Origin: Prevotella sp.
Lineage (GTDB): Bacteria > Bacteroidota > Bacteroidia > Bacteroidales > Bacteroidaceae
Direction of reading: 5' to 3'
Assembly: GCA_022779305.1 (NCBI GenBank)
Contig: JALFSW010000087.1
Location: forward strand, 1 to 64,000
DNA length: 64,000 nt
Made by a program: the position numbers and the translations under genes. A model generated the notes under the pieces. That model saw only the letters and a list, made by a program, of their open reading frames with translations, ran no database searches and was not told the origin of the DNA. Within the stretch, counting starts at the first letter, position 1, and each line of letters begins with the position of its first letter. Of the stretch, positions 29,272 through 37,879 are shown one piece after another.

Positions 29272-30693
29272 ATGATCTACGTCCATTGGATAGTTTTAGT
29301 GGTCTATTTGCTTTTCGCCATCGCTGCATTGATCACTATTTTGCTGGAAAACCGACAACCAGCAAAGACCGTTGCGTGGGTTTTGGTCTTACTTTTTCTG
29401 CCTCCCGTGGGCATCATTCTCTACTTTTTCTTCGGTCAGCAAAGAAGAAAGAAAAGGCATAAATGGCAGCAATCGCTCGATTATTTCACACACTCGTCAT
29501 TATCAGCTGCGGTAAAATTGCGCAACATCAACCTCCCCGACAAGCAAAAAGAACTCATTCGGCTTTTCATCAACCAAAGTAAGGCGCTTCCGTTTAAAAC
29601 AAACGAAGTAGAAATATTCACTTCTGGCTATGAGTTTTTCCCCGTTTTACTTGCCGAAATAGCAAAAGCCCAACACCACATACACCTCATTTCCTACATC
29701 ATTGAAGACGACTCATTGGGCAATCTCATTGCCGATGCCTTGATAGAAAAAGCGCATCAGGGCATAGAAGTGCGTTTAATTTATGACGATGTGGGTTCAT
29801 GGAAGGTGAACAACAAATTCTTTGAGCGGATGCGGATGGAGGGAATAGAAGTACATCCTTTTATGCCTGTTCGTTTCCCGCTCTTCACACGCAAGGTGAA
29901 CTATCGCAACCACAGAAAACTCTGTGTTATAGATGGTTGTGTAGGTTTCATAGGTGGGATGAATATTGCCCTCCGCTACGTGAAAGGAAGCAACAAACAA
30001 GCATGGCGCGACACACATCTAATGCTCCGTGGGGCTGGTACACACGGCATTCAGCGAGCGTTCGTGATGGATTGGTTCTTCGTGGACCAAACGCTCATAT
30101 CTGGTCAAAAGTATTATCCCATAACGCCCTATTCTGAGGGAAGTTTCCTAACGCAGATCGTGACAAGCAATCCAACAAGTTTTTCACCTGAAATAGAACA
30201 AGGCTACATAAAAATCTTACTCAATGCGAAACGCTATGTCTACATGCAAACGCCTTATTTCATCCCGACTGAGCCCATCCTTTTTGCCATGCGAACGGCA
30301 GCCATTGCGGGAGTAGACGTGCGACTGATGTTGCCCTTACATGCCGACAAAAAAATAGTACAATGGGCGTCGCGCTCGTTTGTAATGGAAGCGGCCCGAG
30401 CGGGCATCAAAATCTTGCTCCACAAGAATGCTTTTCTGCATTCCAAGCTCCTCGTAGCCGATGATTGCATTGCAACGATTGGCTCAACCAATGTTGATTT
30501 TCGCAGTTTTGAGAATAATTTTGAAGCAAACGTCTTTCTCTATGACACCGAAACAGCTAGAAAAGTGAAAGCAATATTCCTTGAAGACGAGCATGCTTGC
30601 CTGTCTTTATCAAAGGTGAAAGACATCACACATCCTTCTTTCTTTCAAAGGTTATGTGAATCAATTGTACGTTTGTTGAGTCCGCTTTTATAA
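29272..30693 (+). CDS. cls: Cardiolipin synthase
   Basis: Two HKD motifs: NYRNHRKLCVIDGCVGFIGGMNI and FLHSKLLVADDCIATIGSTNVDFRSF. Confidence 0.93.
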   Translation: MIYVHWIVLVVYLLFAIAALITILLENRQPAKTVAWVLVLLFLPPVGIILYFFFGQQRRKKRHKWQQSLDYFTHSSLSAAVKLRNINLPDKQKELIRLFINQSKALPFKTNEVEIFTSGYEFFPVLLAEIAKAQHHIHLISYIIEDDSLGNLIADALIEKAHQGIEVRLIYDDVGSWKVNNKFFERMRMEGIEVHPFMPVRFPLFTRKVNYRNHRKLCVIDGCVGFIGGMNIALRYVKGSNKQAWRDTHLMLRGAGTHGIQRAFVMDWFFVDQTLISGQKYYPITPYSEGSFLTQIVTSNPTSFSPEIEQGYIKILLNAKRYVYMQTPYFIPTEPILFAMRTAAIAGVDVRLMLPLHADKKIVQWASRSFVMEAARAGIKILLHKNAFLHSKLLVADDCIATIGSTNVDFRSFENNFEANVFLYDTETARKVKAIFLEDEHACLSLSKVKDITHPSFFQRLCESIVRLLSPLL

Positions 30694-30840
30694 AATGAAA
30701 TTGAACACATTATTTTTGCTTCCTCACTGACACGTATCATTACACATTCAGTTGAACATCATCGTATGCATAAAAAGCGGCAAAGAAATCTTTCGACTAA
30801 TTTTTCAGATTGAGACGTCACATTTTCCGAATACACTTCT

Positions 30841-31404
30841 TTAAAGCACTTCATTAATTTCTTTCAGAGCTAAAGAACGAAAGATACTGAAATTTACGCT
30901 CCCATAAGTTCGATGCTCCACAAAGCAAGGATGCGAATCAAACCGATGTTGCTTTCCGTGTTCAAAAACAAAGACACCTTCAGGTTTCAATAAGTCCTTC
31001 TCAAAAACTAAATCAGGTATTTGGGGCAATGCTTCGAGTTGATAAGGTGGGTCGGCAAAAATAAAATCAAATTTTGAATGTGCTTTCTTCAAGAATCGAA
31101 AAACATCACCACGAATGAGCAAATGGTTCTCTGCTTTGATTTTCTTTACACATTCGGCTATGAAATTGGCATGCTCTCTGTCTTTCTCAACACTCACCAC
31201 CTCACGACAACCTCTTGACAGTAATTCGAGCGTAATACTACCCGTGCCAGAAAACAAATCGAGTGCAGTGCTTTCTTCAAAATCTATGTAGCCATTGAGC
31301 ACATTAAAGATATTCTCCTTTGCAAAATCGGTAGTCGGACGTGCTTTGAATGTGCGGGGAATATCGAAGTGCCTACCTTTATATATACCTGTTATGATAC
31401 GCAT
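30841..31404 (-). CDS. rsmD: 16S rRNA (guanine966-N2)-methyltransferase
   Basis: MRIITGIYKGRHFDIP; ALDLFSGTGSITLELLSRG; FDFIFADPPYQ. Confidence 0.92.
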   Translation of the reverse strand: MRIITGIYKGRHFDIPRTFKARPTTDFAKENIFNVLNGYIDFEESTALDLFSGTGSITLELLSRGCREVVSVEKDREHANFIAECVKKIKAENHLLIRGDVFRFLKKAHSKFDFIFADPPYQLEALPQIPDLVFEKDLLKPEGVFVFEHGKQHRFDSHPCFVEHRTYGSVNFSIFRSLALKEINEVL

Positions 31405-31460
31405 GTTTAATTCTTCTATAGTTTTTTCCTTGCTGATTTTCGTTTTATTCTCTCCCTGCC

Positions 31461-32273
31461 TTAGTCTCTATATAGTGTTTTCAAGTCATAGGGAATGTCT
31501 GTTCTCCGTCCAATCGCCATGTTTGAGAAATCGATTTCCGGATGAACAACGTAGCAACGGCGCAAGAATTTTAACAAGTCGTCTTTCAGCTCTTTTTCGT
31601 TTGGAATTTCGCCAACCAAGTGAAGTTCATCGCTTTCGGACTGCATGCCCAATTGTTTCCAAACATACAAAATATAGTAGAGTATGTTTTGGGTTTCCCT
31701 TGCCTCATAGACATTGTTAAAACGAAAACGTTTCTGATGGAAAGCAAAGATAGTCATCTCCTTTTCATGAAAGTAGACATAGAGTTTTCGCCTTGCACCC
31801 ATGAACGAACGATGATAAAGATGCCTCCAAACAGGAAGCATAAGCGGCTGAATGCGCACCTCGGCAAAGTTGTCGTTTGCCACCATCTTTAAATCCTTAT
31901 TCACCGAAAAAACTGCGGCTGCATTCAGTTCGGGCAAAATGACGGTGTCGATGTCATCACTTTTTTTCCATTTAAAGGTGTGCTTATAAAGTGTTTCAAG
32001 GTCTTGTTCCTGACATTCGTCCACGGGAACAAGCATCACAGGGCTATCCACAGCTATGAGCACTGCCTTGTACCTCGTTTGCAACAAAGGAGATGTCCGT
32101 AGCGCATTGCGCAAATTGGCAGCAATCGAAATACCACTGTTATATTCATACTTCTCCACTTTTATCCCACCCTCCGATAGATGATTTTCTACGGAGAACA
32201 TCAAACTATTCTTGCCCACTCGCATTGTGAGTCGGCGTTCATTTCCCGATATGCTTCTGTCTGTTGATTCCAT
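31461..32273 (-). CDS. DUF3822 family protein (ActinASKHA-like fold)
   Basis: Length, context next to rsmD and composition consistent with Bacteroidetes DUF3822. Confidence 0.7.
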   Translation of the reverse strand: MESTDRSISGNERRLTMRVGKNSLMFSVENHLSEGGIKVEKYEYNSGISIAANLRNALRTSPLLQTRYKAVLIAVDSPVMLVPVDECQEQDLETLYKHTFKWKKSDDIDTVILPELNAAAVFSVNKDLKMVANDNFAEVRIQPLMLPVWRHLYHRSFMGARRKLYVYFHEKEMTIFAFHQKRFRFNNVYEARETQNILYYILYVWKQLGMQSESDELHLVGEIPNEKELKDDLLKFLRRCYVVHPEIDFSNMAIGRRTDIPYDLKTLYRD

Positions 32274-32425
32274 CTTTTTCAGTCTGCTGCAAACTTACAT
32301 ATTTTTTTCCGATTACGTTCCTTTTCGCCTTGATAAATGTCATCTATTCGCTTGCTTTCGACATTTTTACAGTTCAATGATGGTCTCTGTCTGCAAAAGT
32401 TTTTACCTTTGCATCACAAATATTA

Positions 32426-32622
32426 AACCCAATTCGGTCATTAGAGACCAAACGGATTACGTCTGATGGGCTATGCAGATTCTTCATCGTTTTCTCGCAG
32501 ATGTAGCGGGCTTATTTCAAGCGAAAACGATGAATAAGCTGCCGAAAAGCAGATGTAAGCAGTTGGGAAGTTAATAAATAAAATAAAAAAGACCCCTAAC
32601 GGTCTAATGACCGATTTGGGTT
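32426..32622. repeat. MITE-like family B element, full-length copy (197 bp)
   Basis: AACCCAATTCGGTCATTAGAGACC...GGTCTAATGACCGATTTGGGTT; internal CATCGTTTTC...GAAAACGATG hairpin. Confidence 0.8.
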
Positions 32623-32640
32623 TAACTCTGATCAAGAAAA

Positions 32641-33051
32641 ATGGCCATACAGTTCTTCATCATTTTCGGCTGCTTAGCACTGGGCGAACTCATCGTCTGG
32701 GCAACAGGCATCAAGTTTCCATCAAGCATCATTGGAATGTTGCTGCTCACTTTGTTTTTAAAACTCGGATGGATAAAGCTCGGATGGATAAAACAACTCT
32801 CCGACATGCTCATCGCCAACTTGGGTTTCTTTTTCGTTCCGCCAGGCGTCGCATTGATGTTATACATTGATCTTATCAAAGCCGAATTTCTCCCTATTGC
32901 ACTGGCAACACTCGTGAGCACCATCCTTGTGCTTATTGTCACTGGACAGATGCACCAGTTTGTCATTGCTTGCGAACGAAAAATCAACAAACAGCTTCTT
33001 CTCAGACGAAAAAACAAGAAACAACGCAACCAAAATGGAAATTCTCTCTAA
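32641..33051 (+). CDS. lrgA: CidA/LrgA family protein
   Basis: FPSSIIGMLLLTLFLKLGWIK; LGFFFVPPGVALM. Confidence 0.88.
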   Translation: MAIQFFIIFGCLALGELIVWATGIKFPSSIIGMLLLTLFLKLGWIKLGWIKQLSDMLIANLGFFFVPPGVALMLYIDLIKAEFLPIALATLVSTILVLIVTGQMHQFVIACERKINKQLLLRRKNKKQRNQNGNSL

Positions 33052-33733
33052 CCAATACGTCATACTTGCACTCACCTTTGCCGTCTTCTTCGTGGCACGC
33101 TGGTGCCAGAAAAAAACAAAATGGGTGATTCTCAACCCCATACTCATTGCCATCCTCATCATCATTGGCTACCTGAAAATCACAGGTGTCTCCTTTGAAA
33201 CCTATCGTGAAGGAGCCGACCTGATTGAGTTCTGGCTCAAACCTGCTGTTGTTGCATTGGGTGTTCCACTCTATCTTCAGCTTGATGCCATCAAAAAACT
33301 TTGGTTTCCCATCCTTGTTTCGCAGCTCGTTGGTTGCTTGGTGGGCATCGTAAGTGTAGTTCTAATTGCAAAATTCTTTGGTGCATCGGAAGTTGTTGTG
33401 CTTTCGCTAGCAAGCAAATCCGTAACCACCCCGATTGCCATGGAGGTTACACAGAGCGTTGGTGGCATTCCATCGCTCACAGCTGCTGTAGTGGTCATCA
33501 CGGGTATATTGGGTGCACTCATGGGATTTAAGACACTCGCATTGGGCAAAGTTTCTAGTCCGATTGCAAAAGGACTCTCCTTAGGAGCGGCTTCCCACGC
33601 CGTCGGAGCATCCACAGCAATGACATATAGTAGCAAATGCGGTGCCTACGCTAGTTTAGGTATTACGCTCAATGGCATCTTCACAGCCTTACTCACGCCC
33701 TCAATGATTCACATCATTGACACCTTTTTTTAA
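33035..33733 (+). CDS. lrgB: LrgB family protein
   Basis: KSVTTPIAMEVTQSVGGIPSLTAAVVVITGILGA; GAASHAVGASTAM; overlaps lrgA by 17 bp; start MEILSNQYV. Confidence 0.92.
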   Translation: MEILSNQYVILALTFAVFFVARWCQKKTKWVILNPILIAILIIIGYLKITGVSFETYREGADLIEFWLKPAVVALGVPLYLQLDAIKKLWFPILVSQLVGCLVGIVSVVLIAKFFGASEVVVLSLASKSVTTPIAMEVTQSVGGIPSLTAAVVVITGILGALMGFKTLALGKVSSPIAKGLSLGAASHAVGASTAMTYSSKCGAYASLGITLNGIFTALLTPSMIHIIDTFF

Positions 33734-33765
33734 TCGTTCTCTCAAATAAAACCCATAATTATTCC

Positions 33766-33796
33766 ACCTCGATTAAAAAATCGAGGTTTTCTTTTG
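33766..33796 (+). terminator. Rho-independent terminator
   Basis: ACCTCGATTAAAAAATCGAGGT hairpin then T-rich. Confidence 0.7.
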
Positions 33797-33815
33797 CTAA
33801 ATTCACTAAAAATTA

Positions 33816-33823
33816 TAACTTTG
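33816..33823 (+). promoter_or_regulatory. -7 element (TAACTTTG)
   Basis: TAnnTTTG motif 53 bp upstream of ATG 33877. Confidence 0.5.
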
Positions 33824-33876
33824 CTACAACTAAAAAAGCGCATATAGAATATTAATCATTTTAAACCATCATAATT

Positions 33877-34350
33877 ATGAAGAAATCATTATTCATCATG
33901 CTCCTCACATTGGCAGCCCATTTTTTCTGCATCGGGAAAGCGGCTGCAGAAAGTTTGGTTTTAAAACTTAAAACAAACGAAGAGGTTATCTTTGAACTTG
34001 CAGGCTCACCAAAAGTGAACTACGAAGGAACTATCCTCAAAATCAAGGGTAACGGAAAAGAGTTTTCCACCGAATTAAGCAACGTTGTGAACTACACCTT
34101 TACCGGAAATTCGGCTGACATCAATCCCACAACCACGCAAAGTGGCTATGCGGTTGAAAACGATGTAGTGAAACTCGCCAATCTCAAAGCAAACGAGGTG
34201 GTCTTGGTAACCTCTATTGACGGAAAAATCATCCACCGAACAAAAGCCGACAGCACTGGTTCAAGCATCATCGATCTCAAAGACTTTTCAAAAGGTATCT
34301 ATATCTTCAAGACCAATAATCTTTCGTTTAAACTCTCAATCGGCAGATAA
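33877..34350 (+). CDS. Secreted hypothetical protein with C-terminal sorting-domain-like tail
   Basis: Signal peptide; GYAVENDVVKLANLKANEVVLVTSIDGKIIHRTKADS...GIYIFKTNNLSFKLSIGR resembles T9SS type A CTD. Confidence 0.6.
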   Translation: MKKSLFIMLLTLAAHFFCIGKAAAESLVLKLKTNEEVIFELAGSPKVNYEGTILKIKGNGKEFSTELSNVVNYTFTGNSADINPTTTQSGYAVENDVVKLANLKANEVVLVTSIDGKIIHRTKADSTGSSIIDLKDFSKGIYIFKTNNLSFKLSIGR

Positions 34351-34388
34351 TCAATAAAAAACTCATATTATCATTAATCATAGAATTT

Positions 34389-35813
34389 ATGAAAAGATTT
34401 TTTACACTTATCACATTGTTTGTCAGCACAGTCGCAATGTGGGGACAAACCTACGACATGACCATTAAACTCAATGATGGACGCATTCTTAAATTCCCTA
34501 CGACAGATGTTGCAGAAGTAACGTTCGACATTTCTGGAACGAACGCCAAGAATTGGGCTATGCCTAATCTGAATTTTGGGAAAGAAGCGGAATACGTCAT
34601 TGGCAGTGCAGAACCCAACGAAACAACACGCACTGCGGAAGTAACAGTAGCTGCTGAAGCACGCAATCTTACTTATACATACTTCTTCGACGCAGACTAC
34701 AATTACAAGTATGCAAAACTCGTATTCAGTTCAGACGATGAACGCCTTGCATATGAAAGCTACCTCACAGAAGAAGGTTTCACAAAAGAAACTGCCAGCA
34801 GTACAACAGACTACATCTATCGCAACACCGCTAAAAAACTCGTGGCTTTCATTCATAACACATATGCCGAAGGTGAGGCAACAACAATGGGCGAAAAATA
34901 CGTAATCATTGGTGCTGAAGACGAAACCATCGCTTCATGGACACGCACCACATCGCTCAAAGGAACAGCCGCTATCTATGTTCCGTTCTTCGGGAAAGGA
35001 GCAAGCAAGGAAATGATGTGGCACTTTGAAAATCGGTCGGGGAATACACTCGTGGCAAACGATGCTGCCAATGCGCGCGGTGTCTACCGTTTTAACACCA
35101 CAGATTCACGTTGGAAAATGACCCGCTATTGGTTCGATGCGAAGACTAAGAATTTCTTGGAAGAAGTTGCAATCTATTGTGATGCCAGCAACCGTCCTAC
35201 GCCTGCAGAAGTTGCAGAATATCTTGCCTCACAAGGTTTCGCACAAACGGGCTTGAAAGATGGCAGCAGCGATGTAATCTATTACAATAGTCAGCTCAAG
35301 ATTGCCGCTTTTGTAACCATGAGCATACCCGAAAATGCTGGTTCGGATTTCATGCCAAGCATCCAGTTTAGCCACGTGAACCTTGATGCACAACTTCCTC
35401 CAGAAAAGGTTATTCTTCCTTGGCCTGTTACCGAATACAACAAACTGACCATCGCAGAAGCCATCGATGCTTATAAACAAAAACCTTACTTCAAAAACTA
35501 CAAAGATTTGGGTGGTGGGTTACATCAAATCGACACCAGTTCGCCCGACTTCCCTGTTATCCTCTTGCTTGAAGAAGGTGGCAAATATCTTGCTGCGTTG
35601 GTTGGTTCGCCTAATGTTTTGACGCTCAGTTCGCCTCATCTGCCTGCAATCTTCACAGAAAACGGCTACGAAAAATACACTGACGATAAATTAGCATTCG
35701 ACACCTATGTGAACTGGACAGAAGACAAAGAAATTCAAGTCTGCACATCCGATCTCTTTGATATGGGCATTTTCTTCATCGTCTTTGAACCTAACGAGCG
35801 CAAAAAGAACTAA
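34389..35813 (+). CDS. Secreted hypothetical protein
   Basis: Signal peptide; N-terminal YDMTIKLNDGRILKFPTTDVAEVTFD segment; no recognised catalytic domain. Confidence 0.6.
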   Translation: MKRFFTLITLFVSTVAMWGQTYDMTIKLNDGRILKFPTTDVAEVTFDISGTNAKNWAMPNLNFGKEAEYVIGSAEPNETTRTAEVTVAAEARNLTYTYFFDADYNYKYAKLVFSSDDERLAYESYLTEEGFTKETASSTTDYIYRNTAKKLVAFIHNTYAEGEATTMGEKYVIIGAEDETIASWTRTTSLKGTAAIYVPFFGKGASKEMMWHFENRSGNTLVANDAANARGVYRFNTTDSRWKMTRYWFDAKTKNFLEEVAIYCDASNRPTPAEVAEYLASQGFAQTGLKDGSSDVIYYNSQLKIAAFVTMSIPENAGSDFMPSIQFSHVNLDAQLPPEKVILPWPVTEYNKLTIAEAIDAYKQKPYFKNYKDLGGGLHQIDTSSPDFPVILLLEEGGKYLAALVGSPNVLTLSSPHLPAIFTENGYEKYTDDKLAFDTYVNWTEDKEIQVCTSDLFDMGIFFIVFEPNERKKN

Positions 35814-35867
35814 CTTCTTTTCAGCCTGTTAGAGACATTTTATCCAAATACAGTATAGTTCGATTAT

Positions 35868-35926
35868 AACTAAGCCTCAGTTGCGCTGCAACTGAGGCTT
35901 TATTGCATCCCAAATGAGGCTCACTT
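35868..35926. repeat. 22-bp-period dyad array (family C), 3 units
   Basis: Units at 35868, 35890, 35912: AACTAAGCCTCAGTT, AACTGAGGCTTTATT, AAATGAGGCTCACTT. Confidence 0.78.
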
Positions 35927-35985
35927 AATATTACCTTAAAATAACGTGAGGTCAATGAAATAATGTAGACGGGCGCATTGTAAGG

Positions 35986-36114
35986 CATCGTTGACAGACG
36001 GGCGACCACAAGGGGAGTCCCTACAAGAAATCATTTTTTGGATAAGAGATGGAAAACGGAAAATCTCCAATGCAGGGGCGTCCCTTGTGATCGCCCATCT
36101 GCCAACGATACTCC
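35986..36114. repeat. Fold-back (long inverted repeat) element, family D
   Basis: ATCGTTGACAGACGGGCGACCACAAGGGGAGTCCCTACA pairs with TGCAGGGGCGTCCCTTGTGATCGCCCATCTGCCAACGAT. Confidence 0.75.
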
Positions 36115-36360
36115 TGCAAAACTCCCTTAAAAAACTCTTTATCAGCGCAACTTATTGATAATCAATTTTGCAGTTTTAAGATGAATCAAATTTTACAGAG
36201 GTCTCAATTCGTTGAACCCACGTTAATAAACAAGACCTTCGATGATAACAAGTGGAAAAACAAATGAATGACGAAGGAGTTTTCCAACTCGTTCCTTTGT
36301 GAATAAGAAACAAAAATAGAAGATTATCTATACTAAAAAAATGAGATAAAATAATATAAA

Positions 36361-36396
36361 AGCGTGTCTACCTCGAAAGATAAACACGCCTTTTTA
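36361..36396. terminator. Terminator-like hairpin downstream of ompA-like gene
   Basis: AGCGTGTCTA...TAAACACGCC hairpin with flanking A/T runs. Confidence 0.6.
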
Positions 36397-36443
36397 TATT
36401 TACTTATTAATTGAAAACTTATTCTGTCTTATCGGACAAAAGA

Positions 36444-37607
36444 TTAGTCTGTGATTTGAACAGTTGCACGACGATCGAATGAGATTGGTGAGAGGATTTC
36501 TACACCACCTTTACCAACTGTTGTGATGTTGCCTTCTGGGATACCCATTTCAACGAGCTTACCAGCAACCACACGTGCACGTTCTTCAGACAACCATTGG
36601 TTGCGTTCTGCAGTACCAGTTGCACTGTCGGCATAACCAGTTACAAGGAGCTTGCGATCGTTTTCTTTTGCGAATTTAGCAATTGCACGAACGTTTACCA
36701 AGTCTTTTTCAGATGCAATGTTTGTCTTATCAATGTTGAAGAACACTGAAATTGGAGTTGCAATAAGTTCTTTAACAGTTTCAGGAACAGTTTCCACTAC
36801 TTTTGGATTAGCAAGCTCATTGCGAAGACGTGCATTTTCTGCTTCTGCATCACGAAGACGTGAATTCAAACCATCAAGTGCTGCTTGGTGTTGTGCATTG
36901 ATCGCATCAACATCTGGAGTTTTGTTCCAAGTAGACTTGCCAAGACCGATGTTAAGACCGAGTTCTACGTAGAGGTTGTTATCATGTGAATCCCAACCAC
37001 GGTTTCCATAGTATTGATCGAAACCATCGATGTCGCCTTCATAGCGGTTGTAGCCAGCTTCAGCATAAACACGGAACTTGTTGCTCAAACGCCAAGAAGA
37101 TTGGATACCTGCGCTAAGTCCCATAGAATAGAAGTTGCTGCTCATTGAACGACCAACGCCACCACCAACAAATGGGATTACATTCCAAACACGGTTTTCA
37201 TTATAACCAAAAAGAATGTTGCTCACGTTGAACATGATATGTTCTTGGAGAAGCCAATACTTATTGCCATTGTTAGCTTGATCTTTATGGTCAGCATCTG
37301 TCACACCAACACGTTTACCCCAAATACCTTGGAACTTTGTACGAATACCGAGACCTGGAGTGAACCATTTTCCTACTGCAACACCGAAACCAGGGTTGTT
37401 ACGGAAATCTTTAATCGGGCTTGAACTAAGGTTTGTACCGTGTTCTTGTCCAGAATACCAAGCATTCCATTGTGCACCTACTTGAACAAACCAGTTGCTC
37501 CAAAATGAATTTGTTGCGACACTGTACTTCTCAGTAGGTACATCGCTTTGACCAAAACTTGCTGCAGAAACGCCAGCAAAGGCCAATACCATTAATAATT
37601 TTTTCAT
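36444..37607 (-). CDS. OmpA family outer membrane protein
   Basis: N-terminal beta-barrel, coiled coil, and C-terminal FNIDKTNIASEKDLVNVRAIAKF...LLVTGYADSATGTAERNQWLSEERA. Confidence 0.92.
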   Translation of the reverse strand: MKKLLMVLAFAGVSAASFGQSDVPTEKYSVATNSFWSNWFVQVGAQWNAWYSGQEHGTNLSSSPIKDFRNNPGFGVAVGKWFTPGLGIRTKFQGIWGKRVGVTDADHKDQANNGNKYWLLQEHIMFNVSNILFGYNENRVWNVIPFVGGGVGRSMSSNFYSMGLSAGIQSSWRLSNKFRVYAEAGYNRYEGDIDGFDQYYGNRGWDSHDNNLYVELGLNIGLGKSTWNKTPDVDAINAQHQAALDGLNSRLRDAEAENARLRNELANPKVVETVPETVKELIATPISVFFNIDKTNIASEKDLVNVRAIAKFAKENDRKLLVTGYADSATGTAERNQWLSEERARVVAGKLVEMGIPEGNITTVGKGGVEILSPISFDRRATVQITD

Positions 37608-37879
37608 ACTTTTATTTATTAAACAATCAAATTTTTTCTATTACTCAGTAATTAGTAAGTTTGGCTTAAGCATTCGTTATTGGCTTAACTCAACTACTTT
37701 CACATCTTCCTTATTTTTGACTTATACCTAATATTGAGACAGCTCTTTAGCTATTTACTCTTCTTAGCATCAAAATAACGCTGCAAAGTTAGACATTTTT
37801 TTTTATATAAAACTCTTTTTTGAAAAAAAATGAGCTTTATGCGCAAAATATTGTATCGAAAATGAAATATTACCATCTT

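Noticed and set aside
36252-36290. TGGAAAAAC...GTTTTCCA hairpin resembling the inner stem of family A
   Set aside because: Outside the short A/T-rich stem the similarity does not extend; treated as chance.
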